A stretch of DNA of 64,000 nt from Actinomycetales bacterium (GCA_016125355.1 WGLX01000025.1:21886-85885), one strand, 5' to 3'; counted from the first letter of the stretch, positions 33,628 to 46,037 are shown. Notes: generated by a model from the sequence alone, not told the origin. Translations and numbers: made by a program.

Positions 33628-34133
33628 CAGGACTCCGCATGGTCGGCGCACGAGACGGGGGTCCACCAGTCGCCGAGGAGCGCGAGAGCCTCGTCCCCGA
33701 GGGGATTGACGCCGGGGCCGGCGGCCAGTGAATGGGCCACCAGCACGTGCAGGCACTTCACCCGAGTGGGCATCCCCCCGGCGCTGATGCCGTCGATCTC
33801 CGCCACGTGCTCCAGGCCCTCGCGCACGGCGAGGTACTGCTCATGCGCGGTCCGGTAGTCGGAGGCGAGCTGCTCGTCCGATGCCAGCCTCGCCTCCATC
33901 TCCCGCATGAGACCGCTGCTCTCCAGGGTGCCGATCGCGGCCGCCGCCCGAGGACAGGTCAGGTAGTACGTGGTCGGGAAGGGCGTGCCGTCGGGCAGTC
34001 GCGGATGGGTCGTGACGACGTCGGGCTCCCCGCAGGGGCACCGGTGCGCGACCGCCACCGCACCTCGGGGCACCCGGCCGAGCTGACGGGCGATGGCGGT
34101 GGTGTCCTCCGGGTCGATGGCGCTACTGGCCAT
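33624..34133 (-). CDS. DUF501 family protein
   Basis: A 169-residue protein of DUF501: RGAVAVAHRCPCGEPDVVTTHPRL, FPTTYYLTCPRA and GGMPTRVKCLHVLVAHSLA, with Cys and His pairs (CPCG, TCP, KCLH) that could bind a metal. It lies between divIC and ppx as in other actinobacteria. Function unknown. ATG 34133 overlaps the end of divIC by 11 bases. Confidence 0.85.
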   Translation of the reverse strand: MASSAIDPEDTTAIARQLGRVPRGAVAVAHRCPCGEPDVVTTHPRLPDGTPFPTTYYLTCPRAAAAIGTLESSGLMREMEARLASDEQLASDYRTAHEQYLAVREGLEHVAEIDGISAGGMPTRVKCLHVLVAHSLAAGPGVNPLGDEALALLGDWWTPVSCADHAESW

Positions 34134-34593
34134 CTGCCTTGGGCTTCTTCGACGGCGCGGGCGGTGGTGAGTCGGCAGCCCGCACGGCACCCCAGAGCGC
34201 GCTGTACCACGGCTCCCCCGGGCCTGTCGCGCCATCGGCAGCCAGCACCTGCTGCTCGGTGCCCAGCGTCACATAGCCGATCTCGCCGGGAAGGACGAAG
34301 TGCAGGCGCCTGCGGGCCTCCGCGGCCACGAAGTTGGGGTCATCCCAGCGCTGCTTCTGCGTCTCGAGGTCGGCGACCCGCTGTTGGGCCGCCTCCACAT
34401 CCGCCCGGAGGGTGGCGATCTGGGCTCGCTGGCCGAACCAGGACCGCACAGGGACGGCGAGCGCGAGCAGGAGCGTCCCGATGACGACCGCGAGGATGAG
34501 GGCCCGGCTCGTGAACGAGCCACCCGATCGCCTCGGCTCCGGGGGCCGGGAGGCGGCGCTGGGCGCGCGAACCTCCGTGTCCGAAGCAGTCAC
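34123..34593 (-). CDS. divIC: Septum formation initiator DivIC/FtsB
   Basis: A 156-residue protein: Pro/Ser-rich cytoplasmic segment, one membrane helix at about residues 29-48, an extracellular coiled coil (QIATLRADVEAAQQRVADLE) and RRRLHFVLPGEIGYVTL, the DivIC/FtsB signature, then a Pro/Lys-rich tail. It links early and late divisome proteins (FtsL, FtsQ). CACCAT lies exactly six bases before GTG 34593 and no ribosome-binding site is seen, so it may have its own leaderless promoter downstream of eno. Confidence 0.88.
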   Translation of the reverse strand: MTASDTEVRAPSAASRPPEPRRSGGSFTSRALILAVVIGTLLLALAVPVRSWFGQRAQIATLRADVEAAQQRVADLETQKQRWDDPNFVAAEARRRLHFVLPGEIGYVTLGTEQQVLAADGATGPGEPWYSALWGAVRAADSPPPAPSKKPKADGQ

Positions 34594-34619
34594 GCACTGA
34601 TGGTGTCACGGATGCCGCT

Positions 34620-34648
34620 CCTGCCCCGCGAGCGACCCGCGGGACAGG
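34620..34648. terminator. Weak terminator or attenuator hairpin between eno and divIC
   Basis: CCTGCCCCGCG (34620-34630) and CGCGGGACAGG (34638-34648) pair over 11 positions with one mismatch around a seven-base loop. There is no U-tract. It follows eno on the minus strand and may separate eno from the divIC transcript. Confidence 0.3.
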
Positions 34649-34660
34649 GCGGCCGCGGCG

Positions 34661-37083
<2,423 letters not shown>

Positions 37084-37087
<4 letters not shown>

Positions 37088-38301
37088 GCGTCCTCGACGA
37101 CGCGGTCGGCCGCAACCTGCGCGGGCAGGTCGGCCGCCGGCTTGAGCACGCCTCGGATGCCGATGCTGAACACGAGCGGGGAGATGCAGGCCGCCAGGCT
37201 GCCCAGCGCCAGGGTCAGGTGCGGGCTGATGCCCTCGGCCACCCAGCCGCCGACCGCGTTGCCCACCGCCCCGGCCGCGCCCTCGATCATCCACAGCGAT
37301 CCGAGGGCGGCCACCGCCGTGCCGCGGGGCCGCACGATGTCGACCACCTCGAGGTAGAACACCTCGGCCGGCCCGAAGAACGTCCATGCCACGAGGACGA
37401 CGGCCATCATCCACGGCCCGATCGGCACGAACCCCAGGGGCAGCAGGGCGACCGCGAGCAGGATCGACGCGGTCCGCAGGCCGTGCGCCGGGGCGATGTC
37501 CTTCGCCTTCGCACCTGCCCACAGGCTGCCGATGATCGCGCCCACGCCCATCGCCGCCATCGTCGGGCCGGCGAGGCCGTCCTGCCCGGACAGCGTCGCC
37601 AGCGACGGGATGCCGATGGTGATGAAGCCCATCGCGAGGCCGAGCACGACGCCCTCGACGGCCAGCAGGCGCATCGCGGGGGAGCGCAGCAGTCCCTGCT
37701 CCCCGTGCTGACGCGGCTCCGGCACCCAGGACCGCGAATGCGGGTTGAGGGTGAGCAGCGATCCCCCGATGAGCATGCTCACGCCCACCATCGCGATCGC
37801 GACCGTGGGCGAGAGGCGCAGCGCCACCAGCGTGGCGATCACCGGCCCGAGCAGCATGACGACGTTGTGGTACGCCGTGTCGACGCTGTACGCGGTGCGC
37901 ACCCGATCGAGACCGACGATGTCGATCCACAGGGGGCGGATGCTGATGTTGATGGGCGGGGCCGTCAGGCCGATGAGGGCGCTCAGCGCGACGGCACTCA
38001 CCGCGCCATGCGCGCCGAAGGCGAGCAGCAGGCAGCTGATGGTGTACGCCGGGACGAATCCCAGCAGGGGCCGGGTCTGGCCGAAGCGGTCGACGATCAG
38101 GCCCCGCGGACCGGCGGTGATCGCCCCCAGCCCGCCGGAGAGGCCGACCGCCAGCCCGGCCACGGCGACACTGTCGGTGATGCTCAGGACCTGGAAGTAG
38201 ATGGCCAGGCTGGACATGGCGTAGGCGAGCCGACCGAAGGTCGAGGCGAAGAGGAGGCGCGCGACACCGGGGATCCTCAGGTACTCCCGATAGCCGCTCA
38301 C
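37084..38301 (-). CDS. MFS transporter
   Basis: A 405-residue membrane protein with about 12 helices, VDRFGQTRPLLGF in the helix 2-3 loop and KAKDIAPAHGLR in the central loop. Family members of this type export drugs or metabolites; the substrate is unknown. An upstream extension in frame is Arg/Ser-rich and overlaps the next gene, so it is not accepted. GTG 38301 is chosen because TACGAT lies exactly six bases upstream. Its stop overlaps the end of the convergent lipoprotein gene by four bases. Confidence 0.8.
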
Positions 38302-38359
38302 CGCGTGATCGTAGAGGTGGCGCCCCCAGCCCCAGAAGAGCGGCGGGTCGGGCGCTCGG

Positions 38360-38659
38360 CTACGCCTCGACGGTCCCCGCCCAGTGACCGTCGATCCACT
38401 GCGGGTCCTCCTCGAGCATCGGCCGCGCGACCGTGCTCCACCACTCGTCCTGTCCGGGATCATCCGCCAGGGCGAGGTACGCGTCCTTCGACTCGAAGAC
38501 CACGGTCATGACCACGGTCCTCCCGTCGTCACCGAGGAGGACCGACTCGCGCACGAAACCGGGCACATTGCGTCCCCGCCAGTCCGCCTGCGATGCGAGC
38601 AGCTGCTCGACCGGCACCGCGAGGCGCCCGATCATCACCGTTCCGTAGGGGTCCGCCAT
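38360..38659 (-). CDS. Small dimeric alpha/beta-barrel protein (ABM-like)
   Basis: A 99-residue protein with the pattern of antibiotic-biosynthesis-monooxygenase-like domains: strand YGTVMIGRLAV, helix, strand FVRESVLLGDD, strand TVVMTVVFES, helix DAYLALADDPGQDEWWSTVARPM. These form dimers that bind small hydrophobic molecules. No catalytic residue can be named. ATG 38659 has GGAG five bases upstream. Longer in-frame readings are Arg/Ser-rich and rejected. Confidence 0.7.
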   Translation of the reverse strand: MADPYGTVMIGRLAVPVEQLLASQADWRGRNVPGFVRESVLLGDDGRTVVMTVVFESKDAYLALADDPGQDEWWSTVARPMLEEDPQWIDGHWAGTVEA

Positions 38660-38729
38660 GTCCACTCCAAGGTTCGCCCCCAGCGACGGCCAGTCTTCTC
38701 CCGCGCGGAGCGGGTGACAAGGATCGGGC

Positions 38730-40370
38730 TCAGATGCCCAGGAGGGAGCGCAGATGTCGCGGGGACGGCGACCCCTGGCCGAGCACGAGGTCGTGGACCT
38801 GACGGTCCGACCACTCGCCGTGCATGACGCGGAGGTCATCGACGATGTCGGAGACCGCGAGGTAGCCCGCGAAGTAGGTCGGCAGCTGCCCTGCCGTCAG
38901 GATGGCGCGGCGCCACTTGCCGGCCGCCTCCCCCTCCTCCTGGAAGGCGACCTCCCGCATGAGCCACATCCCCTCATCCTCCGGAAGGCCATGGGCGTGC
39001 ACCCCGATGTCGAGGATCGTGTTGATGGTGCTGCGCATCTGCATCTTCAACTGCTGGACCCGCAGTGCGAGCGCCCCTCGATCGCTCCCGTCCGGGGAGT
39101 AGCCGCGCTCAACCATCAGCTCCTCGGCGTACACCGCCCAGCCCTCGACGAAGACGCCGCTGCGCCCGAACCGGCGCACGCGGGTCGGGGAGTGCAGACG
39201 CTGTGCATGCGCGAGCTGCACCACGTGGCCCGGCATGGCCTCATGAACCGTCAGGTCGTGCAGCTGCACGCCGTTGTACTCGCGGTAGAACGAGGCGACC
39301 CGCTCGGGATCCCAGGTCGCGGGCGTGGGCGCGACCGCGACATAGGTGACGACGTCACCTCGTTCGAGGGGACCCGGGGCATCGCAGTAGGCGACGGCGA
39401 CCCCCCGGTGGATCTCGGGCATCTCGATGACGCGGACGTCGAGGTCGGACAACGAGACGAGGTCGCGCTCCCCCACGAACGAGGTCGTGCGGTCCAGGGC
39501 AGCCTGGATGAGCGAGAGCACCGACGCATCTGTGACGGGTGCCGCGGCCGCCACGTCAGCCAACGCCTCGCGGATCAGGTCGCTCTTGCTGCGTCCCTCG
39601 AGCGATGCACCCAGGTACTGCTGGGCGGTCTCGGCGAGCTGCTCGGCCACTCCGGCGAGGTGCTGCTTCGCCTTGTCGAGGAGCTCGTCGGGCGAGATGT
39701 GCTCGTCCAGCGCATGCCACAGGGCCCCGGCATACAGGGCCGGCCCCAGGCGCGGGTCGCGGATGGCCCCGGCACGGCGTTCGTCGAGCCAGGACGCGAA
39801 CTCCCGGGTCGCCGCCAGGGCAGCGTCGACGACCGGGTCGTCTCCGGCGACCGCGCGCGCCTGCCCGTCGATCAACGCCGCCGTCCCGGCGAGCTGCTCC
39901 ACGGCCGTGTCCACATGGATGGCCGACATCTCCCCCAACGTGAGGCGTCCCGTCGCGAGGTGATCGGGGATCGCCGAGAGCCGGCCGCGCAGAGCGGCCG
40001 CGCGCTCGTCCAGGGGAGCGAAGTCCCTCGACAGCAGGAGGTACAACGCCGTACCCGGATTCCAGACCATCGGGTCCCACTCGTGGCGTCGAACCTCGCC
40101 CCACTCAAACTGGGTGCGCAGCAGGCGCGCCCGCACGATCTCGAGGTCGACCTGATCGGCGAGTTCCAGCTCGAGGTCGTCGACGCCGTCGAGCTCGGTG
40201 AGGCGGTCGTCGATCGTCGTGAGCAGCGCCGTCACCCCGGGCGACGACAGGTCTGCGAGTCGATCGTCGAAACGGTGCTCGCCCAGCGAGGTGGCCGTCT
40301 CCGGGTCGGCCCGGAGCAGGTCATCGACGATCCCCTCGGCGAGCGCGTGGAAGGCGTCGGTGACGCTCAC
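38730..40370 (-). CDS. DUF885 family protein, probable zinc carboxypeptidase-like
   Basis: A 546-residue helical protein of DUF885. The zinc motif HEAMPGH is at 376-382, and QEEGEAAGKWRRAILTAGQLPTYFAGYLAV in the C-terminal part supplies the likely third ligand region. No signal peptide, so it is cytoplasmic. Its substrate is unknown; relatives are thought to be peptidases. GTG 40370 overlaps the mazG stop (GTGA), making it the last gene of the mfd-SurA-mazG series. Confidence 0.85.
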   Translation of the reverse strand: MSVTDAFHALAEGIVDDLLRADPETATSLGEHRFDDRLADLSSPGVTALLTTIDDRLTELDGVDDLELELADQVDLEIVRARLLRTQFEWGEVRRHEWDPMVWNPGTALYLLLSRDFAPLDERAAALRGRLSAIPDHLATGRLTLGEMSAIHVDTAVEQLAGTAALIDGQARAVAGDDPVVDAALAATREFASWLDERRAGAIRDPRLGPALYAGALWHALDEHISPDELLDKAKQHLAGVAEQLAETAQQYLGASLEGRSKSDLIREALADVAAAAPVTDASVLSLIQAALDRTTSFVGERDLVSLSDLDVRVIEMPEIHRGVAVAYCDAPGPLERGDVVTYVAVAPTPATWDPERVASFYREYNGVQLHDLTVHEAMPGHVVQLAHAQRLHSPTRVRRFGRSGVFVEGWAVYAEELMVERGYSPDGSDRGALALRVQQLKMQMRSTINTILDIGVHAHGLPEDEGMWLMREVAFQEEGEAAGKWRRAILTAGQLPTYFAGYLAVSDIVDDLRVMHGEWSDRQVHDLVLGQGSPSPRHLRSLLGI

Positions 40371-41053
40371 TCGAGCCCCTCGACACCCCTGATGGTCGCG
40401 ATCCGGCGACGGGTCGCGACCCTCGTCGCCGACTCCGCGTCGAAGCCACGCGCCCGACCGGCGGCGACGAGGGCGAGCATGAGATCGCCGAACACGTGCT
40501 CGTCGTCGACGTCCGCCAGGATGTCGTCCGCGGCAGCGGCTGCCGGAAGTGCCGGGAGCCGGTCACCCAGCGAGGCGCTGCGGGACAGGACCTTTCCCGC
40601 CTGGACGAGGGCCGGCAGGGCGTTCGGGATCCCGTCCGTGACGGACTCGCGCCCCTTCTCCTTGGCCTTCAGGGCGTGCCAGTTGGCCTCCACCTGCTCG
40701 GCCGTCTCCGCGGTCGCCTCGCCGAACACGTGCGGATGGCGGGCGATCAGCTTGGTGATGATGCCGTCGGCCACGTCATCGAGGGTCCACGGCTGCGCCG
40801 CGTCCTCCTGCGCGATGCGCGCGTGGAAGACGACCTGGAGGAGCAGGTCGCCGAGCTCCTCACGGAGCAGGTCGCGGTCCGCCTCCTCGATGGCCTCGAC
40901 CGTCTCGTAGGCCTCCTCGATGAGGTACTCGACGAGCGACTCGTGGGTCTGCCTCGCATCCCATGGGCACCCACCCGGTGAGCGCAGCCGGTCCATGACC
41001 TCGACCAGGTCGAGGACGCGCTCCCCCCGTCGAGGCGCGGACCGATCGGCCAT
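40367..41053 (-). CDS. mazG: Nucleoside triphosphate pyrophosphohydrolase MazG
   Basis: A 228-residue MazG. GGCPWDARQTHESLVEYLIEEAYETVEAI and EELGDLLLQVVFHARIA carry the EExxE-x(12-28)-ExxD magnesium site. It hydrolyses (d)NTPs, including oxidised ones, protecting against mutation. The ATG overlaps the stop of the upstream SurA-like gene by one base (TGATG), and its own stop overlaps the DUF885 start. The mfd-mazG neighbourhood is conserved as Rv1020-Rv1021. Confidence 0.93.
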   Translation of the reverse strand: MADRSAPRRGERVLDLVEVMDRLRSPGGCPWDARQTHESLVEYLIEEAYETVEAIEEADRDLLREELGDLLLQVVFHARIAQEDAAQPWTLDDVADGIITKLIARHPHVFGEATAETAEQVEANWHALKAKEKGRESVTDGIPNALPALVQAGKVLSRSASLGDRLPALPAAAAADDILADVDDEHVFGDLMLALVAAGRARGFDAESATRVATRRRIATIRGVEGLE

Positions 41054-41658
41054 CAGTTCAGGACAGGCGGAACGGACAGGTCAGTCGGGACCGGGCCCAC
41101 GGACAGCGTCTGGTCATTCCAGGTGCCGTAGCGGGGGCTCACCGTCGTGTCGAGCTCCTCGCTCAGCTTCACTACGGCGTCGAAGACGGCCTGGCCCTGC
41201 TCATTGGCCGAGCCATGCGGATCGAGCTTGATGCCGAGGTCCTGTGCCTGCATCTGCAGCCTGAGCATCGTGCGGATCTGCGAGGGCGCCACGTTCTGCT
41301 CGATGAAGACCTGTTCGACCTTGGCGCGGCTGCCCACCTGGCCGTCGTAGTTCGCGAGCAGCTCGTCGATCTGGCCCTCGGTGACCGTGACTCCCTCCCG
41401 CTGCGCGAGGGTGTCGACGAGGTAGGAGGTCACCATGCGGCTGAGCGTCTGCTGGACGAGCGGCTGGTCCTCGGTCGTGGTCGGCTGTCCCTTCGCCACC
41501 AGGACGGCCTCGACCTGGTTGCGCAACGAGTCGTCCGGGACGCCGGTGCTGCCCATGGTCGCGGCGTCGCCCGCGGCAGGGGTGCTGCAGGCACTCAGCG
41601 CGAGCACGGACATGGTGGCGGCCGCGGCGGCGAGAACGAGGCGGCGGACAGGCTTCAT
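41053..41658 (-). CDS. SurA-N-domain lipoprotein
   Basis: A 201-residue protein with signal peptide and lipobox LSAC (Cys24). The body, NQVEAVLVAKGQPTTTEDQPLVQQTLSRMVTSYLVDTLAQREGVTVTEGQI, resembles the helical N-terminal domain of SurA/PrsA-type foldases, but no parvulin rotamase domain follows, so it is probably a chaperone at the outer membrane face. ATG overlaps the stop of mfd and its stop overlaps the start of mazG, an arrangement common in actinobacteria. Confidence 0.8.
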   Translation of the reverse strand: MKPVRRLVLAAAAATMSVLALSACSTPAAGDAATMGSTGVPDDSLRNQVEAVLVAKGQPTTTEDQPLVQQTLSRMVTSYLVDTLAQREGVTVTEGQIDELLANYDGQVGSRAKVEQVFIEQNVAPSQIRTMLRLQMQAQDLGIKLDPHGSANEQGQAVFDAVVKLSEELDTTVSPRYGTWNDQTLSVGPVPTDLSVPPVLN

Positions 41659-44600
41659 CGGGTCGGCTCCATCGTCGGGAGCAGGACGGCGGCGATGAGG
41701 TCCGACGCCCAGCTCAGCAGTTCTGCGTCGCGCAACGGCTGACCACCCAGGGGGGCGGTCGCCGGACGCGGCACCACGATCGTACGGACCGCAGGCTTGA
41801 TCAGCGTGCGGGGGTAGAGCCGGGTCAGGCGCAGCTGGCCCGACTCCGGCAGTTCGACGGGGTGGAAGCGGATCCCGTTCCCCTGGAGGATCACCTCGTC
41901 GAGTCCCGCGCGACGGGCCAGCGCGCGGAAGCGAGCCACCGTCAGCAGCAGCTCCACCGGCGGTGGCAGGGTGCCGTAGCGATCCATCAGTTCAGCGGCC
42001 ACCTCGTCCACCGCCTCGTCGGTCGCCGCGTCCGCCAGCCGCTTGTAGGCCTCCAGCCGCAGCCGCTCGTGGGGGACGTAGACCGCGGGGATGTGCGCGT
42101 CGATCGGCAGTTCGACCTTGACCTCGGCCGGCGCCGACACGGTCTCGTCCTTGTACTCCGCGAGGGCCTCGCCGACGAGCCGCACGTAGAGGTCGAAGCC
42201 GACGTCCGCGATGTGACCACTCTGCTCACCGCCGAGGAGGTTGCCCGCCCCGCGGATCTCCAGGTCCTTGAGGGCGATGTGCATGCCGGATCCGAGGTCA
42301 GTGTGCTGGGCGATCGTCGCGAGCCGCTCGTGGGCGGTCTCCGTCAGCGGCTTGTCGGCGGCGTACAGGAAGTACGCGTAGGCCCGTTCGCGGCCACGGC
42401 CGACACGGCCCCGCAGCTGGTGCAGCTGCGACAGGCCCAGCGTGTCGGCCCGGTCGACGATGAGGGTGTTCGCGTTGGCGATGTCGATGCCCGACTCCAC
42501 GATCGTGGTGCAGACGAGGACGTCGATCTCCTTGTTCCAGAAGTCGACGATGACCTGTTCGAGGGCATGCTCGTTCATCTGCCCGTGCGCGACGGCGATG
42601 CGGGCGTCGGGCACCAGCTCCCCGAGTCGGCGCGCCACGCGGTCGATCGACTCGACGCGGTTGTGGACGAAGAAGACCTGACCCTCGCGCATCAGCTCAC
42701 GGTTGATCGCTGCACCGATCTGCTTGTCGTCATACGGCCCCACGAAGGTGAGGACAGGGTGCCGCTCCTCGGGCGGGGTCTGGATCACCGACATCTCCCG
42801 GATGCCGGTGACCGCCATCTCGAGCGTGCGCGGGATCGGCGTGGCGGACATCGCGAGCACGTCCACGTTCGTCCGCAGCGCCTTGAGGTGCTCCTTGTGC
42901 TCGACGCCGAACCGCTGCTCCTCGTCGATGATCACCAGGCCGAGGTCCTTGAACCGCACCCCGGTCGTGAGCAGTCGGTGCGTGCCGATGACGACGTCGA
43001 CGGAACCGTTCGCGATGCCCTCCATCGCGGCCTTCGCCTCAGCGTCGGTCGTGAACCGGGACAGCGCCGCGACCCGGATCGGGAACGACCCGTACCGCTC
43101 GGCGAAGGTCGACGCGTGCTGCTGCACGAGGAGCGTCGTGGGCACGAGCACCGCCACCTGCTTGCCGTCCTGCACCGCCTTGAAGGCAGCTCGCACGGCG
43201 ATCTCCGTCTTGCCGTAGCCGACGTCACCGCAGATGAGGCGGTCCATCGGGATGGTCCGCTCCATGTCGGCCTTGACCTCGTCGATGCAGGCGAGCTGGT
43301 CCGGGGTCTCGACGTAGGGGAAGGCATCCTCGAGCTCGCGCTGCCAGGGCGTGTCCTGCCCGAAGGCATAGCCCTGGCTGGCCTGCCGGGCCGCGTACAG
43401 CCGGATCAGCTCGCCCGCGATCTGCTTGACCGCCTTGCGCGCCCGGCCCTTGGCCTTCTGCCAGTCCGCGCCGCCGAGCCGGTGGACGGTGGGGGCCTCC
43501 CCGCCGACGTACTTGGTGATCAGGTCGAGCTGGTCGGTGGGCACGAACAGCCGGTCCGCAGGCTGGCCGCGCTTGCTTGCCGCGTACTCCAGGACGAGGT
43601 ACTCGCGCTCGGCACCCGCCACGGATCGCCGCACCATGTCGACGTACCGGCCCACCCCGTGCTGCTCGTGGACGACGAAGTCGCCCGGCTTGAGCGTCAG
43701 CGGGTCGATCGTGCGCCGACGGCGCGACGGAAGGCGGCGCATGTCCTTGGTCGACGAGCGCTGGCCGACGATGTCGGTCTCAGTGAGCACCGTGAGTGCG
43801 CAGGTGTCGAGGAGGAAGCCGTGCAGGAGCCGCCCTCGCGTCACCGTCACCAGTCCGGCGTCAGGCGGCGCCACCAGTTCCTCGACCGCCGTGACGGGGA
43901 CTCCGCCGTCGGCGAGCTCCTCGACCAGCCGGGTCACGGAGCCGTGGCCCTCGGCGACGAGCACGACGCGCCTGCCTTCGCCCGCCCAAGCCCGCAGGTC
44001 GGCGATCGCCCGGCTCGAGTCGCCGCGGTAGGACTCGGGCTCACGGGCCGCGACGCGGAGGTTCGCCTCACCCGTGCCTGACTCGAGCTCCTCGTCCGTT
44101 GCCAGCGCCGTGAGCCGCCACCAGCCGTCACCGCGGGCAGCCGCGAGGTCTCGGACATCCTCGAGGTCGCGGTAGGAGGCGGCCGCGAGGTCGATCGGCG
44201 CCGCGTTGCCCACGGTGGCGTTGTGCCACGAGGCCATGAGGAACTCCTGGGCCGTACGCACGACGTCGTGGGCCCGGCGGCGGATGCGCTCGGGATCGAG
44301 CAGGACGACGTCGGCCCCGCCGGGGATGACCTCGAGCGGGGTGATCATGCCGTCCGTCAGCACCGGTGCCAGCGACTCCATGCCCTCGACGGCGATACCG
44401 TCCGCGAGCTTGGTGCACATCTCGGCCAGGTGCGGGTGGGTGGTGGCCAGAGCCGCGGCGCGCTCGCGGACCTCCGGGCTGAGGAGCAGTTCACGGACCG
44501 GCGGCGCCCACACGCCCTCCGGCACGAGTTCGAGCGAACGCTGGTCGGCCACCGAGAAGGAGCGGATCTCCTCGACGGTGTCCCCCCAGAGCTCCACCCG

Positions 44601-45197
44601 GAGCGGGTGCTCCTCCGTGGGCGGGAAGACGTCGAGGATGCCGCCCCGCACCGCGACCTGACCGCGCCGCTCGATGAGGTCGTTGCGCTCGTACCCCATC
44701 AGGACGAGCGTCTCCACGAGGTCGTCGAGGTCGACCTCGTCGCCCGCCTGGATCCGCACGGGCCGCACATCGGCAATGGCGGCGACCAGGGGCTGGAGGA
44801 ACGCACGGACGGACGTCACCACGACGTCGAGCGGCTCCGCCAGCGGATCGTCGGCACTCGGGTGGGCGAGCCGGTTCAGGACGGCGACGCGGCGGCCGAC
44901 CGTGTCCGTGGACGGGGAGAGGCGCTCGTGCGGAAGGGTCTCCCACGACGGGAACACCGCCACGCGCACGCCCGGCACCAGGTCCGGCAGGACGCCCGCC
45001 AGGTCCTCGGCCTCGCGACCGGTCGCCGTGACGGCGAAGACCGGACGCGACGACGAGCGGGCGATCTCCGCGACCGCCAGCGGCTGCGTCGTGGCCGGTG
45101 CCTCCACGACCGCACTGGAACCGGCGCGTGCGAGGTCGCGGAGCCCGGCGAATCCCGGGTCGGACTCCGCGCACGCCAGCAGGCCGGTCAGGTTCAC
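41655..45197 (-). CDS. mfd: Transcription-repair coupling factor
   Basis: A 1180-residue Mfd of normal length. UvrB-homology modules fill the first 500 residues; the RNA-polymerase-interaction domain begins at LKPGDFVVHEQHGVGRY; the RecG-like translocase has GDVGYGKTE (Walker A), DEEQRFGVEHKE (motif II), LSATPIPRTL and LRGRVGRG; and a C-terminal TRCF domain ends the protein. It removes stalled RNA polymerase and recruits UvrA. GTG 45197 overlaps the stop of the upstream phosphatase gene; longer frames are rejected. Confidence 0.96.
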   Translation of the reverse strand: MNLTGLLACAESDPGFAGLRDLARAGSSAVVEAPATTQPLAVAEIARSSSRPVFAVTATGREAEDLAGVLPDLVPGVRVAVFPSWETLPHERLSPSTDTVGRRVAVLNRLAHPSADDPLAEPLDVVVTSVRAFLQPLVAAIADVRPVRIQAGDEVDLDDLVETLVLMGYERNDLIERRGQVAVRGGILDVFPPTEEHPLRVELWGDTVEEIRSFSVADQRSLELVPEGVWAPPVRELLLSPEVRERAAALATTHPHLAEMCTKLADGIAVEGMESLAPVLTDGMITPLEVIPGGADVVLLDPERIRRRAHDVVRTAQEFLMASWHNATVGNAAPIDLAAASYRDLEDVRDLAAARGDGWWRLTALATDEELESGTGEANLRVAAREPESYRGDSSRAIADLRAWAGEGRRVVLVAEGHGSVTRLVEELADGGVPVTAVEELVAPPDAGLVTVTRGRLLHGFLLDTCALTVLTETDIVGQRSSTKDMRRLPSRRRRTIDPLTLKPGDFVVHEQHGVGRYVDMVRRSVAGAEREYLVLEYAASKRGQPADRLFVPTDQLDLITKYVGGEAPTVHRLGGADWQKAKGRARKAVKQIAGELIRLYAARQASQGYAFGQDTPWQRELEDAFPYVETPDQLACIDEVKADMERTIPMDRLICGDVGYGKTEIAVRAAFKAVQDGKQVAVLVPTTLLVQQHASTFAERYGSFPIRVAALSRFTTDAEAKAAMEGIANGSVDVVIGTHRLLTTGVRFKDLGLVIIDEEQRFGVEHKEHLKALRTNVDVLAMSATPIPRTLEMAVTGIREMSVIQTPPEERHPVLTFVGPYDDKQIGAAINRELMREGQVFFVHNRVESIDRVARRLGELVPDARIAVAHGQMNEHALEQVIVDFWNKEIDVLVCTTIVESGIDIANANTLIVDRADTLGLSQLHQLRGRVGRGRERAYAYFLYAADKPLTETAHERLATIAQHTDLGSGMHIALKDLEIRGAGNLLGGEQSGHIADVGFDLYVRLVGEALAEYKDETVSAPAEVKVELPIDAHIPAVYVPHERLRLEAYKRLADAATDEAVDEVAAELMDRYGTLPPPVELLLTVARFRALARRAGLDEVILQGNGIRFHPVELPESGQLRLTRLYPRTLIKPAVRTIVVPRPATAPLGGQPLRDAELLSWASDLIAAVLLPTMEPTR

Positions 45198-46027
45198 GAC
45201 GTCGCCGCCTCCTGCAGGGCGGTGCGCAGCGGACCAGCGAGCTCCGGATGGCTGACCATGAGGTTGTTGACGTACGGGGGCATGGCGTTGAACAGCACCG
45301 GCTCGCCGTCGACGTGCGAGGCGACGAGGCCGTAGTGGTGCGCGACCCCATAGGGTGCGGCGACGTCCCACTCGTAGAAGCCGGTGTCATGGACGTAGGC
45401 CTCGGCGTGGCCGCTGAGGATCTCGTTGACCTTGGCGCCCACCGATCCCACGTCGATGATCTCGACCCCGTGGTCGTTGATGCCCGCCTCGCCGAGCAGG
45501 CGGCCGAGGACCTCGACCGTCTGCGGCAGCGTGGCCGGCGGCCGGCTGCGCGACGCCACCACCCGGATCGGGCGGTCGGTGGGGAGGGCGGGCAGCGCCG
45601 GAGCCTCGTCGAGGACCGAGCGCGTGAGCTCCTGGGCCGGCAGGTCGACCGTGGCCGCCGACAGCGTGCGCGGGCCTGGCTCCCACAGGGCGATGTGCAC
45701 GGCGAAGTCCACGCGGCCCTGGCCGTACTCGAAGGTGCCGTCGAGCGGGTCGACGATCCACACGCGGTCGGCGCTGAGCCGGCTGTCGTTGTCCTTGCCC
45801 TCCTCGCTGAGGATGGCATCGGCCGGTCGGGCCGCCGAGAGCCGCTCCATGATCATCACGTGCGACGCGCGGTCGGCCTGCTTGCGCAGGGCGTTGGCCG
45901 CCTCCTTGTCGCTGATGGGGCCGAATCCCGCCCGCAGCTCGAGCAGCAGCTCACCGGCCTCCCGGGCCACCTGCCGCGACAGCTCCGCGTCCGTCAGACC
46001 CGTCAGTTCCGTCAGATCCGCACTCAT
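45194..46027 (-). CDS. cysQ: Inositol monophosphatase-family phosphatase (CysQ-like)
   Basis: A 277-residue lithium-sensitive-type phosphatase. ILSEEGKD and VDPLDGTFEYGQG supply the metal site and FYEWDVAAPYGVA the WDxAA-type motif, so the active site is complete. The best fit is 3'(2'),5'-bisphosphate nucleotidase (CysQ, Rv2131c-like), which recycles PAP, but inositol or fructose bisphosphates are possible. ATG 46027 is chosen because GGGAAG lies upstream; a longer frame runs through the palindromic element at 46038-46127, whose edge supplies that GGGAAG neighbourhood. Stop overlaps mfd. Confidence 0.85.
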   Translation of the reverse strand: MSADLTELTGLTDAELSRQVAREAGELLLELRAGFGPISDKEAANALRKQADRASHVMIMERLSAARPADAILSEEGKDNDSRLSADRVWIVDPLDGTFEYGQGRVDFAVHIALWEPGPRTLSAATVDLPAQELTRSVLDEAPALPALPTDRPIRVVASRSRPPATLPQTVEVLGRLLGEAGINDHGVEIIDVGSVGAKVNEILSGHAEAYVHDTGFYEWDVAAPYGVAHHYGLVASHVDGEPVLFNAMPPYVNNLMVSHPELAGPLRTALQEAATS

Positions 46028-46037
46028 GCTCGCTTCC

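Noticed and set aside
38754..40910. A 718-codon plus-strand frame across the DUF885 and mazG genes
   Set aside because: Low-complexity composition and complete overlap with two conserved minus-strand genes; no start signal of the leaderless or ribosome-binding-site type.
41862..44081. A 739-codon plus-strand frame antisense to mfd
   Set aside because: Antisense shadow of a clear Mfd protein; rich in Asp, Val, Arg and His with no motif.
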